From a bacterium (GTDB taxonomy: Bacteria; Patescibacteriota; Microgenomatia; UBA8517): a stretch of 9,679 nt of DNA. A program made the position numbers and the translations under genes. A model generated the notes under the pieces. The model did no database searches, had not been told where the DNA came from, and saw nothing but the letters and a program-made list of their open reading frames with translations. The DNA is taken from the NCBI GenBank assembly GCA_021824385.1, contig JAKAKU010000112.1:1-9679 (forward strand), written 5' to 3'. Shown here in pieces: positions 6,996 to 9,679 of this stretch (the first letter of the stretch is position 1; each line of letters starts with the position of its first letter).

Positions 6996-9399
<2,404 letters not shown>

Positions 9400-9420
9400 A
9401 AGCCTGTTTAATCGACTAAA

Positions 9421-9449
9421 TTGACTGTCGTTGACAATAAGACTATTAT
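9421..9449 (+). promoter_or_regulatory. Sigma70-type promoter for the 3' membrane-protein gene
   Basis: TTGACT at 9421-9426 and TATTAT at 9444-9449 are each one base from the consensus, with an optimal 17-bp spacer. Transcription would start near 9456, leaving a leader of about 19 nt before ATG 9475. This is the clearest promoter in the window and suggests that the last gene is a separate unit from tgt. A second TTGACA at 9431-9436 pairs only with TTATAT at 9456-9461, at a poor 19-bp spacing. Confidence 0.65.
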
Positions 9450-9474
9450 GTGGTGTTATATACACGTCACCAAA

Positions 9475-9679
9475 ATGGAAGAACAAACCACAGTAGAACA
9501 CGCACCAATTCAGCCAGAGCCAGCTGTGGGATTTCCTGATCCAAGACCTTCACGTCAATCGTCCTCGTCCTTTCCAAAGTGGATTTTTGCGGTTATTGGG
9601 CTTGTAGTGATTTTGGCTGCAGGAGGATTTTTCTTGTATCAAAGCAGTACTTCTACAACCACAAACCCCACCCCTTCAC
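9475..9679 (+). CDS. Single-pass membrane protein with Pro/Ser-rich cytoplasmic N-terminus (partial)
   Basis: The reading frame stays open to the right edge; 68 residues are visible. Residues 1-33 are acidic, then Pro/Ser-rich and probably disordered (PIQPEP, FPDPRPSRQSSSS). Residues about 37-56 form one membrane helix (WIFAVIGLVVILAAGGFFLY). A Ser/Thr/Pro-rich stretch follows (STSTTTNPTPS), typical of a linker to an extracytoplasmic domain. I cannot assign a family because the functional part lies outside the window. ATG 9475 is preferred over in-frame ATG 9448 because the predicted transcription start (about 9456) lies between them. There is no Shine-Dalgarno. Confidence 0.65.
   Translation, partial: MEEQTTVEHAPIQPEPAVGFPDPRPSRQSSSSFPKWIFAVIGLVVILAAGGFFLYQSSTSTTTNPTPS

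Noticed and set aside
9448..9474. In-frame ATG 9448 as the start of the 3' membrane protein
   Set aside because: It falls within the -10 element and upstream of the predicted transcription start; ATG 9475 is more consistent.

Overview
This looks like a bacterial chromosome segment from an AT-rich, compact genome. I infer the Candidate Phyla Radiation (Patescibacteria, probably a Parcubacteria-like lineage). The reasons are short intergenic gaps, few Shine-Dalgarno sequences, low GC, a membrane-anchored ClpC-like AAA+ ATPase, and a beta-helix surface-type protein of a kind I associate with such genomes. This is inference from gene style; no rRNA or other marker is present. No tRNA, rRNA, CRISPR array or insertion sequence was seen.

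Left block (1-2685, + strand): tatA and an overlapping tatC encode a minimal twin-arginine translocase. A 56-residue membrane or signal-peptide-like ORF follows (952-1122), with a Tat-like motif (TRKEFLV). Next is a 513-residue pectate-lyase-superfamily beta-helix protein with no signal peptide and with phage-fibre-like end modules. Together they suggest a secretion and surface cassette, but the link rests on adjacency only.

Middle (2687-3913, - strand): a single 408-residue gene is convergent with the beta-helix gene, with 1 nt between the two stop codons. It carries a Fic-like motif (HPRVDGNGQTFK) in which the usual GNGRxxR has become GNGQxxK. A 37-bp AT-rich spacer separates it from the divergent right block.

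Right block (3951-9399, + strand): four tightly packed genes, with gaps of 12, 12 and 16 nt, probably form one operon. They encode a YdjM/DUF457 integral-membrane putative metal hydrolase, a membrane-anchored two-domain Clp-like ATPase with a degenerate first ATPase site and no recognisable GYVG pore loop, an MFS transporter, and a divergent queuine/preQ1 tRNA-guanine transglycosylase. After tgt, a strong sigma70-like promoter drives a gene for a single-pass membrane protein that runs off the right edge.

The points most worth following are the degenerate Fic protein, the atypical Clp ATPase, the overlooked small gene next to tatC, and the unusual tatA-tatC junction.
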